Assembly: GCA_016714685.1 (NCBI GenBank)
Contig: JADKCH010000002.1
Span: 248,001-312,000 of the forward strand
Length of the DNA stretch: 64,000 nt
Direction of reading: 5' to 3'
Source of the DNA: Candidatus Geothrix odensensis
GTDB taxonomy: Bacteria > Acidobacteriota > Holophagae > Holophagales > Holophagaceae
Positions 16,695 through 26,053 of this stretch are shown in pieces. The notes beneath the pieces were generated by a model that had not been told where the DNA came from, searched no databases, and saw only the letters and a list, made by a program, of their open reading frames with translations. Made by a program: the position numbers and the translations under genes. The stretch's first letter is position 1. Each line of letters starts with the position of its first letter.

Positions 16695-17870
16695 ATGCGA
16701 ACCTTCCTCCTGGGGGCGCTGCCCTGCCTGCTTCTGGCCCAGGTCCCGCCCCTCACCTATGACGACATCCTCCCGCGGGCCCGCACGAGCCCCGAACAGT
16801 ACCGGACCGAAGCCCTGCTGGCCGAGCGCCACCGGGCTTTGAGTGGTACCCGGGGGTTCCTCCGGGAGGGTCCCGCCCTGGGCGTCGCCGCCGGCCCCCG
16901 GACCCACCCCCTGGGGCCCGCCACGACCGACCAGTCCGTGGAGCTCGACCTGCCCCTGTTCCTCTCCCCGGGCACGCGGCGGCGGTTGGAGGCCTCGCTT
17001 GGCCAGGCGGACCTGGCGCTGCGGGAGGCGGCCCGGACCGAGGCCCGGTTCCACCTCCGCCGCGCCTATCTGGAGGCCTGGCTGGGCGAACGCCTCCTGC
17101 AGCTCCGCGAGGCGGATGTCGCCACGGTGAGCTCCTGGCTCCAGGCCGCCCGGGCGCGCCTCGAAGCCGGGGCGGATCCGGGATTCCAGGTGAGCCTGGT
17201 GGAAGGCGAGGCACTCCGTGCCGAGGCGGATCTCGACGAGGCCCGCCGGCAGCGGCTGAACGCCTGGGCGGGCCTCCGAGCCGTGGCCGAGGTCCCCGGA
17301 ACGCCCGTGCCCCTCGCCGACCCCGGGGCCCCCCTCCTCCCTCATGTCGAGGGCCTCGCGGCCAAGTTCGAGGCCAGCACCCTGCGGAAGGCCCTCCAGA
17401 GCCGCCTGGACCTGGAAGAGCAGGCCCTGCGCCACCAGGAGGCCGTGGCCACGAGCCGCTGGAGCCTGCGGGGCAGCTACGCCCGGGAGGGCGAAGAGCG
17501 CGTCGGCAAAGTGGGCCTGGCCTACCGCTTCTCCCGCCCCGGGGAAGGCCAGGCCCTGCGTCGGGAGACCGAGGCCAACCTCCAGGCCACCACGCGGGAG
17601 CTGGAGGTGGCCCTGCTGGAGCTGGATGCCCGGTTCCAGTCCGCCCTGATCAGGCTGCAGACAGCCACGCCCCCCCTGCCCTTCAAGGGCTTCGACCTGT
17701 CTCTCAACGCCGTCAGCCTGCGCCTCAGCGAAGGGAAGGAGCGGCCCTCCGAGGCGCTCCCCATCCGCCGCCAGCTCCTGGAGGCCCAGGCCGCCTCCCA
17801 TCGCCACCTGCAGGCCGCCCACCTGCTTGCCGCCGAACTCCAGGCCCTCACGGCCGAGGTGAACCCATGA
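16695..17870 (+). CDS. TolC-family outer-membrane efflux protein (cluster B)
   Basis: 391 residues, same length as the 4541 protein and similar throughout: signal peptide MRTFLLGALPCLLLAQV, PPLTYDDILPRARTSPEQYR, then the long helical OEP segments. It forms the outer-membrane exit duct for the adaptor and pump that follow. ATG 16695 matches the start of the paralogue; the in-frame ATG at 16635 would not give a signal peptide at the N-terminus. Overlaps the adaptor gene by 4 bases. Confidence 0.85.
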   Translation: MRTFLLGALPCLLLAQVPPLTYDDILPRARTSPEQYRTEALLAERHRALSGTRGFLREGPALGVAAGPRTHPLGPATTDQSVELDLPLFLSPGTRRRLEASLGQADLALREAARTEARFHLRRAYLEAWLGERLLQLREADVATVSSWLQAARARLEAGADPGFQVSLVEGEALRAEADLDEARRQRLNAWAGLRAVAEVPGTPVPLADPGAPLLPHVEGLAAKFEASTLRKALQSRLDLEEQALRHQEAVATSRWSLRGSYAREGEERVGKVGLAYRFSRPGEGQALRRETEANLQATTRELEVALLELDARFQSALIRLQTATPPLPFKGFDLSLNAVSLRLSEGKERPSEALPIRRQLLEAQAASHRHLQAAHLLAAELQALTAEVNP

Positions 17871-19006
17871 CGCACGCCATCCCCTTGTCCCTGTTGACTC
17901 TGGCCCTGGTCGCCACCCTGGCCTGCGATCGCCGGCCCCACCCGCCCTCCGAAGCCAAGGCCACGCACGAGGAGGCGGGTGCCCACGCCGGGGAGGGCGC
18001 GCACCTCCCGCTGAAGGACATCCGGGGTCTCAGCTTCCTGGTGGTTCCCGAGCCGAAGGCCGGGGCGGCCTGGCATCCCGCGGAAGCCGTGGGCGATGAG
18101 TCCGCCCAGGCGCTGCTCAGCAGCCCGGTCCGAGGCATCGTCTCGGCCATCCTCATCCCGCCGGGACAGCCCGTGCGGGCCGGGGTTGGCCTGATCACCC
18201 TCCAGAGTCCCGAGCTGGCCCGGCTCAAGGCCGACTGGCTCTCCGGCAAGGCGAAGCGCGAACGCGCCGAGGCCGAGTTGGCCCGCGAGCAGCGGCTCTT
18301 CGAGGCCCAGGCGGGCTCCAGGCGCGAGCTGGAAGCCGCCAAGAGCGAGGCCGCCACGGCCAGGGCCGATGAAGAGGCCGCCCGGCTCGCCCTGGAGGCC
18401 CGGGGCCAGAATCCCGAGACGGCCGGTGCGGTCCTGACCGTGAAGGCCCCGAAGGGAGGCTCGGTCACGGCCTACAAGATCCAGCTCGGCCAGGGGGTCG
18501 AGGCCGGGCAGGAGCTGGGCGGCTTCCAGGCCGCCTCCGCCGCCATCGCCCGCCTGGAGCTGCCCCTTCCCGGGCCCGGGAACTGGAAGGCGGGCGCCCT
18601 CACCGAGGTCCGCCAGAGCGACGGCCGGCAGTGGCGGGCCCAGCTGGAGGGCACGCCCACCACGCTCACCACCGACACCCGGCGCCTCAGCTATCGCCTG
18701 CGTCTGCTGGGGGGCCCGCTGCCCATCCCCGGCACCTCCCTGGAGGTGAAGGTACCCCACGAGCGCGCCATCTACCTGCCCCAGGCCGCGCTCCAGCAGG
18801 TGGACGGCCACTGGGGGGTCTTCGTGGCGGGCCAGGGTGAGGCGGTGTTCCGGCCCGTCCGCCGTGGGTTGGACATGAAGGACGAGGTGCTGGTGCTGGA
18901 GGGGCTGAAGCCCGGCGAGACCGTGGTGGCCGAGGGCGCCTACCTCCTCAAGGCGTTCCGGCAGAAGCGGGCCCAGCCCGAGGAGGGAGGTGGTCATGGC
19001 CACTGA
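17867..19006 (+). CDS. RND periplasmic adaptor (cluster B)
   Basis: 379 residues, paralogous to the 5713 protein. The N-terminal hydrophobic segment ends in LVATLACDRR, a lipobox-like site, followed by a His/Glu-rich linker, barrel-sandwich domain (SSPVRGIVSAILIPPGQPVRAG), helical hairpin, beta-barrel, membrane-proximal domain and a GGGHGH tail. It links the inner-membrane pump to the TolC duct. The pump gene starts inside its last codons, showing translational coupling. Confidence 0.88.
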   Translation: MTHAIPLSLLTLALVATLACDRRPHPPSEAKATHEEAGAHAGEGAHLPLKDIRGLSFLVVPEPKAGAAWHPAEAVGDESAQALLSSPVRGIVSAILIPPGQPVRAGVGLITLQSPELARLKADWLSGKAKRERAEAELAREQRLFEAQAGSRRELEAAKSEAATARADEEAARLALEARGQNPETAGAVLTVKAPKGGSVTAYKIQLGQGVEAGQELGGFQAASAAIARLELPLPGPGNWKAGALTEVRQSDGRQWRAQLEGTPTTLTTDTRRLSYRLRLLGGPLPIPGTSLEVKVPHERAIYLPQAALQQVDGHWGVFVAGQGEAVFRPVRRGLDMKDEVLVLEGLKPGETVVAEGAYLLKAFRQKRAQPEEGGGHGH

Positions 19007-22000
19007 ACCCAACCTTCCGAAGGGCTCCGACCTCCCCCTTCACCCGGCAATGCCCCAGCAGCCCCGCACGGCCTATACCCCTGAGCATCGGACGCTGATC
19101 CGCCGCTGGTTCGACTTCCTCCTCCCGCACAAGGGCTGGGTGTTCGCCCTCAGCCTCGCCTGGGGGCTGGCGGGCGTGCTCACCTTCGCCCAGCTCAAGC
19201 GCGACCTCTTCCCGGACATGAATCTGCCCATCCTCAGCGTGCTCATCCAGAGCCCCGGCCGGGCCACGCCCGAGCTGGAGCTGTCCGTGGCCCAGCCCAC
19301 CGAGCAGGCCCTGGGCGGCATGCCCGGGGTCAAGCGCGTGGCGACGACGGTGCTGCCCGAGCTGGTCCAGGTGGTGGTGACCTTCGAGGGCGACACGGAT
19401 CCCTGGCGGGCGCGACAGCTCGTGGCTGAGCGGCTGACCGGGGTGGTCGGGAGCTTCCCCACCGGCACCCGTCCGCCCCTGATGTCCAGTGCCTCGGGCC
19501 GCCTCCAGGAGTTGATGGAAGTCGTCCTGGAGAGCGACCAGGTGGATCCCATGAAGCTGCGGGACTACGCCGAGCAGGTGCTGGGGCCCCGGCTCCAGGC
19601 CCTCCCCGGCGTGGCCCGGGTGGAGCGGCTGGGGGGCCAGGAGCGCTCCCTCCAGATCACGCTGATCCCCGAGCAGGTCCGCAGCCTCGGAGTCAGCCTC
19701 GATCGCGTGATGGCGGCCCTGGAGCAGAGCCATCAGGACGTGGCGACGGGGGTGCTGGAGATCCAGGACAAGGGCTGGTTCATGACGGTGGGCAGCCTCG
19801 CCGCGACCCCCGAGGAGGTGCGCCGGCTCCCCGTGCAGGGCGCCAAGGGGATCGTGACCCTGGGCGAAGTCGCCGAGATCCGGGAAGCACCGGCCTTCCG
19901 CCGGGGCCTGGCACGGCATGACGGCCACGAGGACGTGAGCCTGCGGGTGGTGAAGCAGCCCACCGCCGCCACCCTGGAGGTGGCAGAGGGCGTCCGCGCC
20001 GCGGTGCTTGAGCTGAAGCAGGGCCTCCCGGAGGGCATGCGCCTGGCGGTGATCTACGACCAGGGCCGCCTCGTCACCCGCGCCCTGGACGGGGTGACCC
20101 TGGCGCTGCTGGTGGGCGGGATCTTCGTGGCCATCGTCCTCGTGGTCCTCCTCGGGAACCTGCGCGGGGCCCTGCTGGTGCTGGCCGTGCTGCCCCTGGC
20201 CACCTTCGGCGCCGCCATCCCCCTGCACTTCGCCGGGCTGGGCCTCAACGCCATGACCCTCGGTGGCCTCGCCATCGCCGTGGGCCTCCTGGTGGATGCC
20301 GCCGTGATCATGGTGGAGAACCTCGCCCACCGGCTGCACCTGCATCAGGAACAGGGGGAACCCCGCCGCGTGGCCCTCACCCGGGCCGCCGCCGAGGTGG
20401 CTACACCGATCCTCATCGCCGTCCTGGTGATCCTGGCCGTCTTCATCCCCCTGCTGTCCATGGGTGGCATCGCGGGCAAGCTCTACGCGCCCCTGGCCGT
20501 GGCGGTGGCCTCGGCCATGACCATCAGCCTGGTGCTGACCTTCACCCTGGTGCCCGCCCTGGTGGAGCGGTTCCTGCCCCCGGGCACCGCCCTCGACGAG
20601 CCCCGCTTCGTCACGGTCATCAAGCGGGTCTACGCGCCGGCCCTCGACTGGGCCCTGCGCCACGGACCCCTGGTGCGCGGGCTGGCCCTGGGGCTCACGC
20701 TGCCCAGCCTCTGGCTGGCGTTCCAGCTCGGCACCAACTTCCTGCCCACGCTGGACGAGCGGGCCTTCATGCTCCTCTCCAAGGTCCCGGCGGAAAGCAG
20801 CCTGGAGGCCGTCGACCAGGCCAACGCCCACCTGGATGCCCGCCTCAAGGCCATCCCCGGGGTGGAATCCGTCTACCGGCGGAGCGGGCGGGCCGAGGTC
20901 ACCGAGGATCCCTGCCCCATCACCGACAGCGAGATCATGGTGATCCTGCAACCGGAGGCCGATGAGCGCACCGTCGGCCTGGAGGTAATGGAGGCCGCCG
21001 AGGCCATGCCCTTCCCCGTGGAGGTGAACACCCCCATGCAGGAGCGCATCGCCGAAGGCATCGGCGGCACGCCGGCGGACATCCAGGTGAAGGTCTTCGG
21101 CCGCCACCTGGAGGCCATCCGGGGAGCGCTCCCGGACCTCCGGGAGCGGCTCCTGAAGGTCGAGGGCGTCCGCAGCGTGACCCCGGACACGCCGGACCCC
21201 ATGCCCCGCTGGCGGCTCGTGCTGGATGAGGAAGCCCTGCGGCGCCTGGGCGTCCCCCGCCCCCTGGTGACCCGGACGCTCCAGGCGGCCCTCCAGGGGC
21301 TCCCCACCGAGACCCGCTTCGAAGGCCCCCAGCGCATCGAGCGCATGGTCCGCTTTCCCAACGACGGCCGGATGAGCCCCGAGACCCTGAAGGCCACGCC
21401 CCTGATCCTGGACGATGGCCGGGCCCTGACGCTGGGCCAGGTGGCCCGCTTCGAGGAGGCCGCCACGCCCACCCTGGTCCGGCGGGAGTCGGGGCAGCGG
21501 CGCATCGGCCTCAACATCCGGACCACCGGCGACCTCGGAGGCACCGCGGGGCGCATCGAGCAGGCCCTGGAAGGCGTGAAGCTCCCCGAGGGCGCCTTCC
21601 TCAAGCTGGGCGGGAAGATCGAGGAAGCCCGGGAAACCCAGCGCCGGCTTGGCTTCGCCATCGCGGTCGCCCTGACGCTGGTGGTGGGTCTGCTCTATGT
21701 GGCGCTGAAGACCTGGCGCGAGGTGCTGGTGGTGCTCGCCACCCTGCCCGACGCCTTTGCGGGTGCGCTGGTCGCGTTGTGGCTGGCCGGGGAGACCTGG
21801 AACATCAGCTCCATCGTGGGGATGATCGGGCTGTTCGGCGTCGCCGTGCAGAACAGCCTCGTGCTCATCACCCAGGCCAAGAGCCTGATGGCGCAGGGCC
21901 TCCCCTTCGAGGAAGCCCTGCGGGAAGCCAGCCTGGGCCGCGTGCGCCCCAAGCTCATGACCGCCGGGGCCGCCATCCTCGGCCTGATGCCCATGCTGTT

Positions 22001-22151
22001 CGGCTTCGGCGGCTCCGAGCTGGAGCGCCCCCTGGCCATCGCCATGGTGGGCGGCCTCGTCACCAGCACCCTCTTCACGCTGCTGGCCCTGCCCAGCTTC
22101 TACGCCTGGGTGGGGAAACCGACAGCCGTGGAGGCGATCGAGGGCCGATAG
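18996..22151 (+). CDS. Heavy-metal efflux RND permease (CusA/CzcA family, cluster B)
   Basis: About 1051 residues. TM1 near residue 40 (KGWVFALSLAWGLAGVLTFA), porter opening PDMNLPILSVLIQSPGRATPELELS, TM4 proton-relay motif AVGLLVDAAVIMVENLAHRL and a duplicated second half, as in all HME-RND pumps. ATG 18996 sits 5 bases after GGGAGG; GTG 18990 is the alternative. The sequence follows the cluster A pump closely over the whole length, with differences mainly in loops and conservative positions, and with a stronger G/C third-position bias. No ATPase follows; the next gene converges from the other strand. Confidence 0.92.
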   Translation: MATEPNLPKGSDLPLHPAMPQQPRTAYTPEHRTLIRRWFDFLLPHKGWVFALSLAWGLAGVLTFAQLKRDLFPDMNLPILSVLIQSPGRATPELELSVAQPTEQALGGMPGVKRVATTVLPELVQVVVTFEGDTDPWRARQLVAERLTGVVGSFPTGTRPPLMSSASGRLQELMEVVLESDQVDPMKLRDYAEQVLGPRLQALPGVARVERLGGQERSLQITLIPEQVRSLGVSLDRVMAALEQSHQDVATGVLEIQDKGWFMTVGSLAATPEEVRRLPVQGAKGIVTLGEVAEIREAPAFRRGLARHDGHEDVSLRVVKQPTAATLEVAEGVRAAVLELKQGLPEGMRLAVIYDQGRLVTRALDGVTLALLVGGIFVAIVLVVLLGNLRGALLVLAVLPLATFGAAIPLHFAGLGLNAMTLGGLAIAVGLLVDAAVIMVENLAHRLHLHQEQGEPRRVALTRAAAEVATPILIAVLVILAVFIPLLSMGGIAGKLYAPLAVAVASAMTISLVLTFTLVPALVERFLPPGTALDEPRFVTVIKRVYAPALDWALRHGPLVRGLALGLTLPSLWLAFQLGTNFLPTLDERAFMLLSKVPAESSLEAVDQANAHLDARLKAIPGVESVYRRSGRAEVTEDPCPITDSEIMVILQPEADERTVGLEVMEAAEAMPFPVEVNTPMQERIAEGIGGTPADIQVKVFGRHLEAIRGALPDLRERLLKVEGVRSVTPDTPDPMPRWRLVLDEEALRRLGVPRPLVTRTLQAALQGLPTETRFEGPQRIERMVRFPNDGRMSPETLKATPLILDDGRALTLGQVARFEEAATPTLVRRESGQRRIGLNIRTTGDLGGTAGRIEQALEGVKLPEGAFLKLGGKIEEARETQRRLGFAIAVALTLVVGLLYVALKTWREVLVVLATLPDAFAGALVALWLAGETWNISSIVGMIGLFGVAVQNSLVLITQAKSLMAQGLPFEEALREASLGRVRPKLMTAGAAILGLMPMLFGFGGSELERPLAIAMVGGLVTSTLFTLLALPSFYAWVGKPTAVEAIEGR

Positions 22152-22159
22152 GTTGTGGA

Positions 22160-22190
22160 ATGCGGGGTGGCCGCCATGGCCACCCCGCAT
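22160..22190. terminator. Hairpin between convergent genes
   Basis: Perfect 13-bp stem ATGCGGGGTGGCC / GGCCACCCCGCAT with a 5-base loop, 9 bases after the RND stop and before the end of the convergent PepSY-type gene. No T-run on either side, so intrinsic termination is possible but not certain; it could act in both directions. Confidence 0.5.
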
Positions 22191-22224
22191 CTCGCCATCT
22201 GCTCGCGCCTGAAGGCTTCCGCTC

Positions 22225-22803
22225 TCAGCGCAGGAACGCCCACCAGAGCCAGTAGAGCAGCGGCACGGCACACCCGATGGCCGTCAGCCAGGCGCCCCGG
22301 CCGGTGATGCCGTTCGGCCCGCGCAGGATGAAGAGGCCGGTGATCCCCAGGCTCAGCAGGCCCAGGGCGTAGAGATCCGCGAGGTAGGTCCAGGCCTGCT
22401 TGGGCGCGTTGATGTGGAGCCGGTTGAAGGCATAGAGCACGGGCCGCGGCTGCACGGCCTCGTACAGCACCCGGCCCGTGGGAAGGTCCGCGGAATACTT
22501 GCCCTGCTTCATGAACACATCGAGCGTGTCCTGGTCGGGCTGGAACGAGGCGCGGGGCTGCTCGGTGACCTTCAGCCGCTCCAGCAGCAGGCGGGTCAGG
22601 TCCTCCTCGGACAGCTCATTGGGCAGGGGGCCGACCTCACGCCAGACCTGAACCACCCGGTAGTTGGGATTCCAGTCGGCCATGTGGTTGATGGCCAGGC
22701 CGGAGACGGCGTAGAGCACCGTCAACCCGGCGGCCAGGTAGCCGATGTCCCGGTGCAGGGCGCGATTCCATCGGCGCCAGGGAATGCGGGTGGGGGGCTG
22801 CAA
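22225..22803 (-). CDS. PepSY-associated TM protein (small)
   Basis: 192 residues. It starts with WRRWNRALHRDIGYLAAGLTVLYAVSGLAINH, the first helix of PepSY-associated membrane proteins with conserved His residues, has a periplasmic PepSY-like stretch in the middle (FNRLHINAPKQAWTYLADL at its end) and two further helices at the C-terminus. The only start in frame is TTG 22803, 12 bases after the stop of the DUF4920 gene, with which it forms an operon. Such proteins occur in iron and membrane electron-transfer loci; the role here is unknown. Confidence 0.75.
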   Translation of the reverse strand: MQPPTRIPWRRWNRALHRDIGYLAAGLTVLYAVSGLAINHMADWNPNYRVVQVWREVGPLPNELSEEDLTRLLLERLKVTEQPRASFQPDQDTLDVFMKQGKYSADLPTGRVLYEAVQPRPVLYAFNRLHINAPKQAWTYLADLYALGLLSLGITGLFILRGPNGITGRGAWLTAIGCAVPLLYWLWWAFLR

Positions 22804-22815
22804 CGGTCGCGGGGT

Positions 22816-23277
22816 CTAGTTGAGGAGGTCGGCGCCCAGGCCCTCCAGGCGCACGATCTTCAGGGGGCCCTTGATCTTGGCGGGATCGAACTTCCGGTTC
22901 AGGGCCTTGGCCTCGATGGGGCACATGTCTTTCTGCTCCTGCTCGGAGAGCACCTTGAGCGAGATGACGCCTTCGGCCACCGCCACCTTGCCCAGGGCAT
23001 CGGCCGGGAAGACGATCACGCCATCGTCCACCTTGAACTGCAGCTCCTGGAATTTCTTGTCGCCCTTCAGGTTCAGGAAACAGCCGCGCTCGGCGCAGAC
23101 ATTGGTCACCGCGCCGCGCACCTTCACCTTCTTCCCGGCGAACTTTTCGGGGTTGGCGAGGATGTCACTGATCCTGGTCTCTTCCTTGACCGTGAAGGGC
23201 TTGCCGTAGTGCACGGGGCCCGCGGCCATGAGCAGGGCGGGAACCAGGAGGAGCGGGAGCGCTTGGAACAGCTTCAT
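22816..23277 (-). CDS. Secreted DUF4920-domain protein
   Basis: 153 residues with signal peptide MKLFQALPLLLVPALLMAAG. The body (GKKVKVRGAVTNVCAERGCFLNLKGD... DDGVIVFPADALGKVAVAEGVIS) matches the DUF4920 fold, an OB-like domain with two cysteines (VCAERGC) that might bind metal or form a disulfide. ATG 23277 is used since it opens a clean signal peptide; an upstream in-frame ATG at 23301 does not. First gene of a two-gene operon with the PepSY-type membrane protein and downstream of the giant cytochrome on the same strand. Confidence 0.75.
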   Translation of the reverse strand: MKLFQALPLLLVPALLMAAGPVHYGKPFTVKEETRISDILANPEKFAGKKVKVRGAVTNVCAERGCFLNLKGDKKFQELQFKVDDGVIVFPADALGKVAVAEGVISLKVLSEQEQKDMCPIEAKALNRKFDPAKIKGPLKIVRLEGLGADLLN

Positions 23278-23384
23278 GGGGAACTCCGGTGTGGGCTGCA
23301 AACCTCGCAGCCAAGTTTACCCAACTATCCTCTTCGACCACCGCCTTCGACCCTTCCGGGGCGGGACCAGATAGGCCCTTGGCA

Positions 23385-23417
23385 CACCGGCCAGCCCCTC
23401 GACGGGGCGGGCCGGTG
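23385..23417 (-). terminator. Hairpin downstream of the giant cytochrome gene
   Basis: Stem CACCGGCC/GGCCGGTG and GCCCC/GGGGC separated by one mismatch, loop TCGAC, 20 bases after the cytochrome stop. No T-run, so only a probable 3' end structure. Confidence 0.4.
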
Positions 23418-23437
23418 CGGGTCGAGGGCGGAACCGT

Positions 23438-26053
23438 TCAATTCCAGACGAAGCTGCCGGTCGTGTGGGTCTTCCCGTGGCAGCTGAGGGCGCAGCCGCC
23501 GCGGCCGATGGTGGCGTTCACGGTGTAGGTGAGGGCCCCGGTGGCCGGCTGCGAGCCACCACCGAACTTGATGGTGTCGCTGGAGAGCTGGTCCGGGCTG
23601 ACGCGGACCGCCGAGGTGTCCAGGTACTTGAAGTGATTGATGGCGCCCTGCTTGGCCTGGGTCATGTCGTGGCAGTAGTTGCAGGTCTGGTTGTGGTCGT
23701 TGGGATTGTTGTGGCGACCGGTGGCGTCGTTGTACTGGGTCGCGGTGCCCGAGGTGATCTTGTGGCAGGCGATGCAGTAGGTGGTGGCGTTCACGGTCAT
23801 GGTGCCGCTCTGCCAGCCGGGCGTGACCTGGCCACCGTGGCAGCTGATGTTGGAGCAGGTGAAGGCCGTGGCGCTGGCCACCGTCCCCGCCGTGCCGGAC
23901 TTGGCATTGAACGTGGGGTCGATGGACACGGAGGCGGGGCCCGCCACCGGGTGGCCCACGAGGCGCTTGTTGGCGTTGCTGTAGTGGGTGTTGGCCGGAT
24001 CACCAGGCACCGAGCCCACGTGGCAGGCCGAGCAGACCGAAGCCGTCATGGAGGGGGGCAGGGCCGGCGTCGCGCGGGTGAAGGTCAGGAGGGAGAGGTG
24101 GGTCGGGTGCGCGCCCTGCAGGTTCGGCCAGGCGTTGCCCGTGGGGCCCATGGTCTTGAAGTTGGCGCCGACGTGGCAGGAGAGGCAGGTGCCGGCCCCG
24201 GTGGCCACGGCGGTGGGATCGGCCAGGGTGTGGCAGACATTGCAGGTCGGCCCTGACTTGGTGGACACGCCGCCCAGGTCGTGGCAGGCGGCGCACTCGC
24301 TGTTGAAGACGGCGAAGGTGACGGCCTGATGCTGGTGGCCACCCGTGCTGAGGTCCGTGTAGAGATAGGGCACGGGATGGGCGATGCCGGAGCCCTTGGG
24401 CATGGCCCAGTGGTTGTTGGCGTCGGTGTGGGTCAGGCTGTGGCAGGTGAGGGCGCAGCCGCCATCCCCTTCGGGGTAGGTGGCGTTGATGGTGTAGGTG
24501 GCAGCCCCGGTGATGGGGTAGGTGGCGTTGCCCAGGTTGAACTTCAGGGTGGTGCTGGGCAGCTTGTTGGTGCTGCTGACGGCGGTGGTGTTCAGCTCGG
24601 CGAAGTGGTTCTGGGCCCCGGGGGTCGCCAGGGTCATGTCATGGCAGATCCGGCAATCCAGAATGCCCGCCGTGGCATGGGTGCCCCAGGCGTGGCGGCC
24701 GATGGCGTCGTTGTACTGCGACGGGGTGGTGCCGTAGTTGATGGCATGGCAGGCCGTGCACTGCGCGGTGGAGGCGATGCTGCCTGTGCGCCAGTTGGGC
24801 GTGACCAGACCGCCGTGGCAGCTGGTGCTGGAGCAGGTGAGCGCGGCGACATTGAAGCCGGCCACTGCCCCGCTCTGGGCGTTGTAGGTGGCGTCGATGC
24901 TCACGGTCGCCGGGCCCGTGGGGGGCGCGACGCGGGCGTTGGCGGCGTCGTAGTGGAGGGTGGTGCCCGTGCCCGCGTTGGCGTGGCAGGTGTTGCAGGT
25001 GAGGACGGTGGGCAGGGCCATGTGCTTGTCGTGGGCACCCACGATGTTGGGATAGATGCTCCCCGTGGGGCCCGCGGGCAGGCCGGGGGCGCCCACGTGG
25101 CAGGAGAGGCAGGTCCCGGCCCCGGTGGCCACCTGGGTGGGATCCGCCAGGGCGTGGCAGACCGTGCAGGCCGGTGCCGTGGCCAGAGGCGAGGTGCCGG
25201 AGGTGGCATGGCAGGTGGCGCAGGTGGCCGTGAAGACCGCTGCCGTGACGGTCAGGTGGGCGTTGCCCTGGTTGTCCGTCTGGCCCGCGTAGAACGGAAC
25301 GGGGTGAGAGGCCCCGGAGGCGGTCCAGGTGTTGACTGCGGCGGCGTGGATGTGGGTGTGGCAGGTGAGGGCACAGCCGCCGTTGCCCTGGGTGGCGCTG
25401 GTGACGGTGTAGGTGCCCGGGCCCGTCACGATGGCGGGGTTGAACACGATGGTTCCGCTGGGCAGCTGGTCCGCCGGGCTGCCGGTGGCCACGCCGTCCA
25501 CGGCGGTGGTGTTCAGGTACTTGAAGTGGGCCAGGGCCCCCGGCGAGCCGTTGGCCATGTTGTGGCAGGTGGTGCAGGCGATGGCATTGGCCGCGTTGGT
25601 GGCATCGTGCGAGCCCAGGCTGTGGCGGCCGAAGGCGTCGTTGTACTGCGCGGTGGTGGCGGCGGAGCCGGCCACGCCGTGGCAGGCGGTGCACTGGGTG
25701 GCGCTGTTGAGGGTGCCGACCTGCCAGCCGGGCGTGGTCTGCCCGCCATGGCAGCTCACATTCGAACAGGTGAGCGTGGCCGGGGTGAAGGCGGGGTTCC
25801 CGTTCTTGGCCTTGAACTGGAAGTCCACGGAGACCGAGGCCGGCGGTGCGGGTGTGCCGATCCGGGTATTGGCATTCGCATAGTGCGTGGCGGTGCCCGT
25901 GCCGCTGCCCGCATGGCAGGCGTCGCAGGTCAGGGTCGTGGCCAGGTTCATGTGCTTGGCGTGGGCCCCGGCGATGCTGGGGAAGCCCGTGCCCGTGGGG
26001 CCCTTGGGCAGGCCCGAGGCCCCGGCGTGGCAGGACAGGCAGGTCCCCGCCCC
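23438..26053 (-). CDS. Giant multiheme c-type cytochrome, C-terminal part after the frameshift
   Basis: This frame carries the last ~870 residues of the protein that begins at 29661. It holds CxxCH motifs CLSCH, CDACH, CTACH, CTTCH and so on through three modules, ending GGCALSCHGKTH...FVWN. Counted by eye it has 16 CxxCH, 3 CxxxxCH (CSNVSCH, CSSTSCH, CSNISCH) and 3 CxxxCH (CALTCH, CALSCH). The last two modules have diverged from the near-identical central ones. The break with the upstream part is at 26050-26053, where a run of four C on the + strand replaces the five found in the matching repeat at 27909. Probably one protein in the cell if that is a sequencing error. Confidence 0.85.
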   Translation of the reverse strand, partial: GAGTCLSCHAGASGLPKGPTGTGFPSIAGAHAKHMNLATTLTCDACHAGSGTGTATHYANANTRIGTPAPPASVSVDFQFKAKNGNPAFTPATLTCSNVSCHGGQTTPGWQVGTLNSATQCTACHGVAGSAATTAQYNDAFGRHSLGSHDATNAANAIACTTCHNMANGSPGALAHFKYLNTTAVDGVATGSPADQLPSGTIVFNPAIVTGPGTYTVTSATQGNGGCALTCHTHIHAAAVNTWTASGASHPVPFYAGQTDNQGNAHLTVTAAVFTATCATCHATSGTSPLATAPACTVCHALADPTQVATGAGTCLSCHVGAPGLPAGPTGSIYPNIVGAHDKHMALPTVLTCNTCHANAGTGTTLHYDAANARVAPPTGPATVSIDATYNAQSGAVAGFNVAALTCSSTSCHGGLVTPNWRTGSIASTAQCTACHAINYGTTPSQYNDAIGRHAWGTHATAGILDCRICHDMTLATPGAQNHFAELNTTAVSSTNKLPSTTLKFNLGNATYPITGAATYTINATYPEGDGGCALTCHSLTHTDANNHWAMPKGSGIAHPVPYLYTDLSTGGHQHQAVTFAVFNSECAACHDLGGVSTKSGPTCNVCHTLADPTAVATGAGTCLSCHVGANFKTMGPTGNAWPNLQGAHPTHLSLLTFTRATPALPPSMTASVCSACHVGSVPGDPANTHYSNANKRLVGHPVAGPASVSIDPTFNAKSGTAGTVASATAFTCSNISCHGGQVTPGWQSGTMTVNATTYCIACHKITSGTATQYNDATGRHNNPNDHNQTCNYCHDMTQAKQGAINHFKYLDTSAVRVSPDQLSSDTIKFGGGSQPATGALTYTVNATIGRGGCALSCHGKTHTTGSFVWN

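Noticed and set aside
18948..22271. 1107-residue open frame on the minus strand opposite the cluster B pump
   Set aside because: Low-complexity Gly/His/Gln/Leu-rich translation, typical of the antisense frame of a high-GC gene. The + strand frame is a clear RND pump.
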